Below, piece after piece: positions 63,392 to 64,000 of a stretch of DNA of 64,000 nucleotides. Position numbers and translations under genes: made by a program. Location of the stretch: the NCBI GenBank assembly GCA_051293835.1, contig JBPKMA010000005.1, forward strand, positions 124,001 through 188,000, written 5' to 3'. This stretch comes from DATLZU01 sp051293835. Lineage in GTDB: Bacteria; Nitrospirota; Nitrospiria; Nitrospirales; Nitrospiraceae. Each line of letters opens with the position of its first letter. Positions within the stretch are counted from its first letter, which is position 1. The notes beneath the pieces are model-generated. The model was not told the DNA's origin. It searched no databases and saw only the letters and a program-made list of their open reading frames with translations.

Positions 63392-64000
63392 CTACTTGCC
63401 CGCGAAAGGTCCTTTGATTTTTTTCAACAAGCGCTCGACGCCCTGTTCTGCTTCCCCCGCGCCCGTTTCCGCAAGCCGAGCCGCGATCTTGGCCGCAATA
63501 TCGCGAAAGGCCACCGCCTGTGGAGACTGGGGATCGGTCACGACGATCGGCCGGCCGGTGTCGCCGCCGTCGCGAATGGCAGGATCGATCGGAATCCTAC
63601 CCAAAAATGGGATGCCCAGTTTTTCCGCCGCCCGTTCCCCGCCTCCGTGCGAAAAGATGTCGGTGCGGTGCCCGCAATGGCCACAGACGAAGTAGCTCAT
63701 GTTTTCAATGATACCCAGCAACGGCACGTTGACTTTCTGGAACATCATTAGTCCTTTGCGCACGTCATGCAGCGCGACTTCTTGGGGCGTAGTCACGGCG
63801 ATGGCGCCGGAAAGCGGGACCAGTTGGGATAGCGTCAGTTGCGCGTCGCCGGTGCCGGGCGGTAGATCGATCAGCAGGTAGTCCAGTTCTCCCCATAGGA
63901 CATCGCGGAAAAACTGCTGGATAGCGGTATGTACCATGGGGCCGCGCCAGACGATGGCGGTTTCCTCCGGCACAAAGAACCCCATTGAAATCAGTTTGAC
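63392..64000 (-). CDS. Mrp/ApbC (NBP35-like) iron-sulfur carrier ATPase, N terminus beyond the window
   Basis: The last 202 residues of a Mrp-family P-loop protein are present and the frame is open to the window edge. Landmarks: YLLIDLPPGTGDAQLTLSQ (Walker B region), AVTTPQEVALHDVRKGLMMF, GIIENMSYFVCGHCGHRTDI with the CxxC that bridges the iron-sulfur cluster, and FLGRIPIDPAIRDGGDTGRP. The P-loop lies outside. It transfers Fe-S clusters to apoproteins. It lies upstream of the Rieske gene on the same strand, 95 bases away, which fits a role in cluster supply. Confidence 0.93.
   Translation of the reverse strand, partial: VKLISMGFFVPEETAIVWRGPMVHTAIQQFFRDVLWGELDYLLIDLPPGTGDAQLTLSQLVPLSGAIAVTTPQEVALHDVRKGLMMFQKVNVPLLGIIENMSYFVCGHCGHRTDIFSHGGGERAAEKLGIPFLGRIPIDPAIRDGGDTGRPIVVTDPQSPQAVAFRDIAAKIAARLAETGAGEAEQGVERLLKKIKGPFAGK

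Overview
The window is a gene-dense, high-GC stretch of a Gram-negative bacterial chromosome. It has a complete set of Kdo/heptose lipopolysaccharide precursor genes, a PyrR-type attenuated pyrimidine operon, a two-subunit (alpha/beta) pyruvate dehydrogenase E1, pili or secretion genes of the PilM/N/O type, and many four-base ATGA/GTGA gene overlaps. This combination suggests a Nitrospirota (Nitrospira-like) genome. That is an inference from gene content and protein style only; no rRNA or other taxonomic marker is present. I see no tRNA, rRNA or CRISPR array.

Layout. 1-6.6 kb: tail of a LysM protein, then a type IV pilus/type II secretion-like operon (PilC/GspF, PilB/GspE, PilM-, PilN-, PilO- and PilP-like proteins, and a pseudopilin-like protein). 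6.7-9.9 kb: proA and a large unknown protein. 9.9-21.3 kb: the pyrimidine locus pyrR-pyrB-pyrC-(DUF4149)-carA-sppA-(M48 peptidase)-carB, then greA and a SAM hydrolase, preceded by a promoter, a PyrR-binding leader and an intrinsic terminator. 21.3-24 kb: bioA-lhgO on the minus strand, diverging from lepA. 24-33.4 kb: lepA-lepB-hldA-kdsB-pyrG-kdsA-kdsD-pgsA-plsY, which combines envelope precursor synthesis, CTP supply and phospholipid synthesis. 33.4-38.8 kb: a TrkA-C protein and an HtrA protease, facing an EF-G-like GTPase and RadC. 38.6-42.3 kb: a small zinc-ribbon protein, rsmD-coaD-aminotransferase, an FmdB-type zinc ribbon and a coiled-coil lipoprotein. 42.3-46 kb: purH-purD-tsaC/sua5 on the minus strand. 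46-47.6 kb: a decayed ISL3-type transposase and a GIY-YIG (DUF123) protein. This is the only clearly accessory patch.

47.6-56.0 kb holds the most unusual locus: a minus-strand operon behind a near-consensus promoter. It encodes a small helical protein, a MutL/GlmL-family ASKHA ATPase with no B12 mutase nearby, a barrel-sandwich/KOW protein, an FN3 plus DUF6754-like membrane protein, three further membrane proteins and a PqqD-like/MEMO fusion. It looks like an undescribed ATPase-membrane complex.

56.2-64 kb: phosphoglucomutase, then the pyruvate dehydrogenase operon pdhA-pdhB-(frameshifted small gene)-(small protein)-pdhC-lipA, a Rieske protein and a partial Mrp/ApbC ATPase running off the end.
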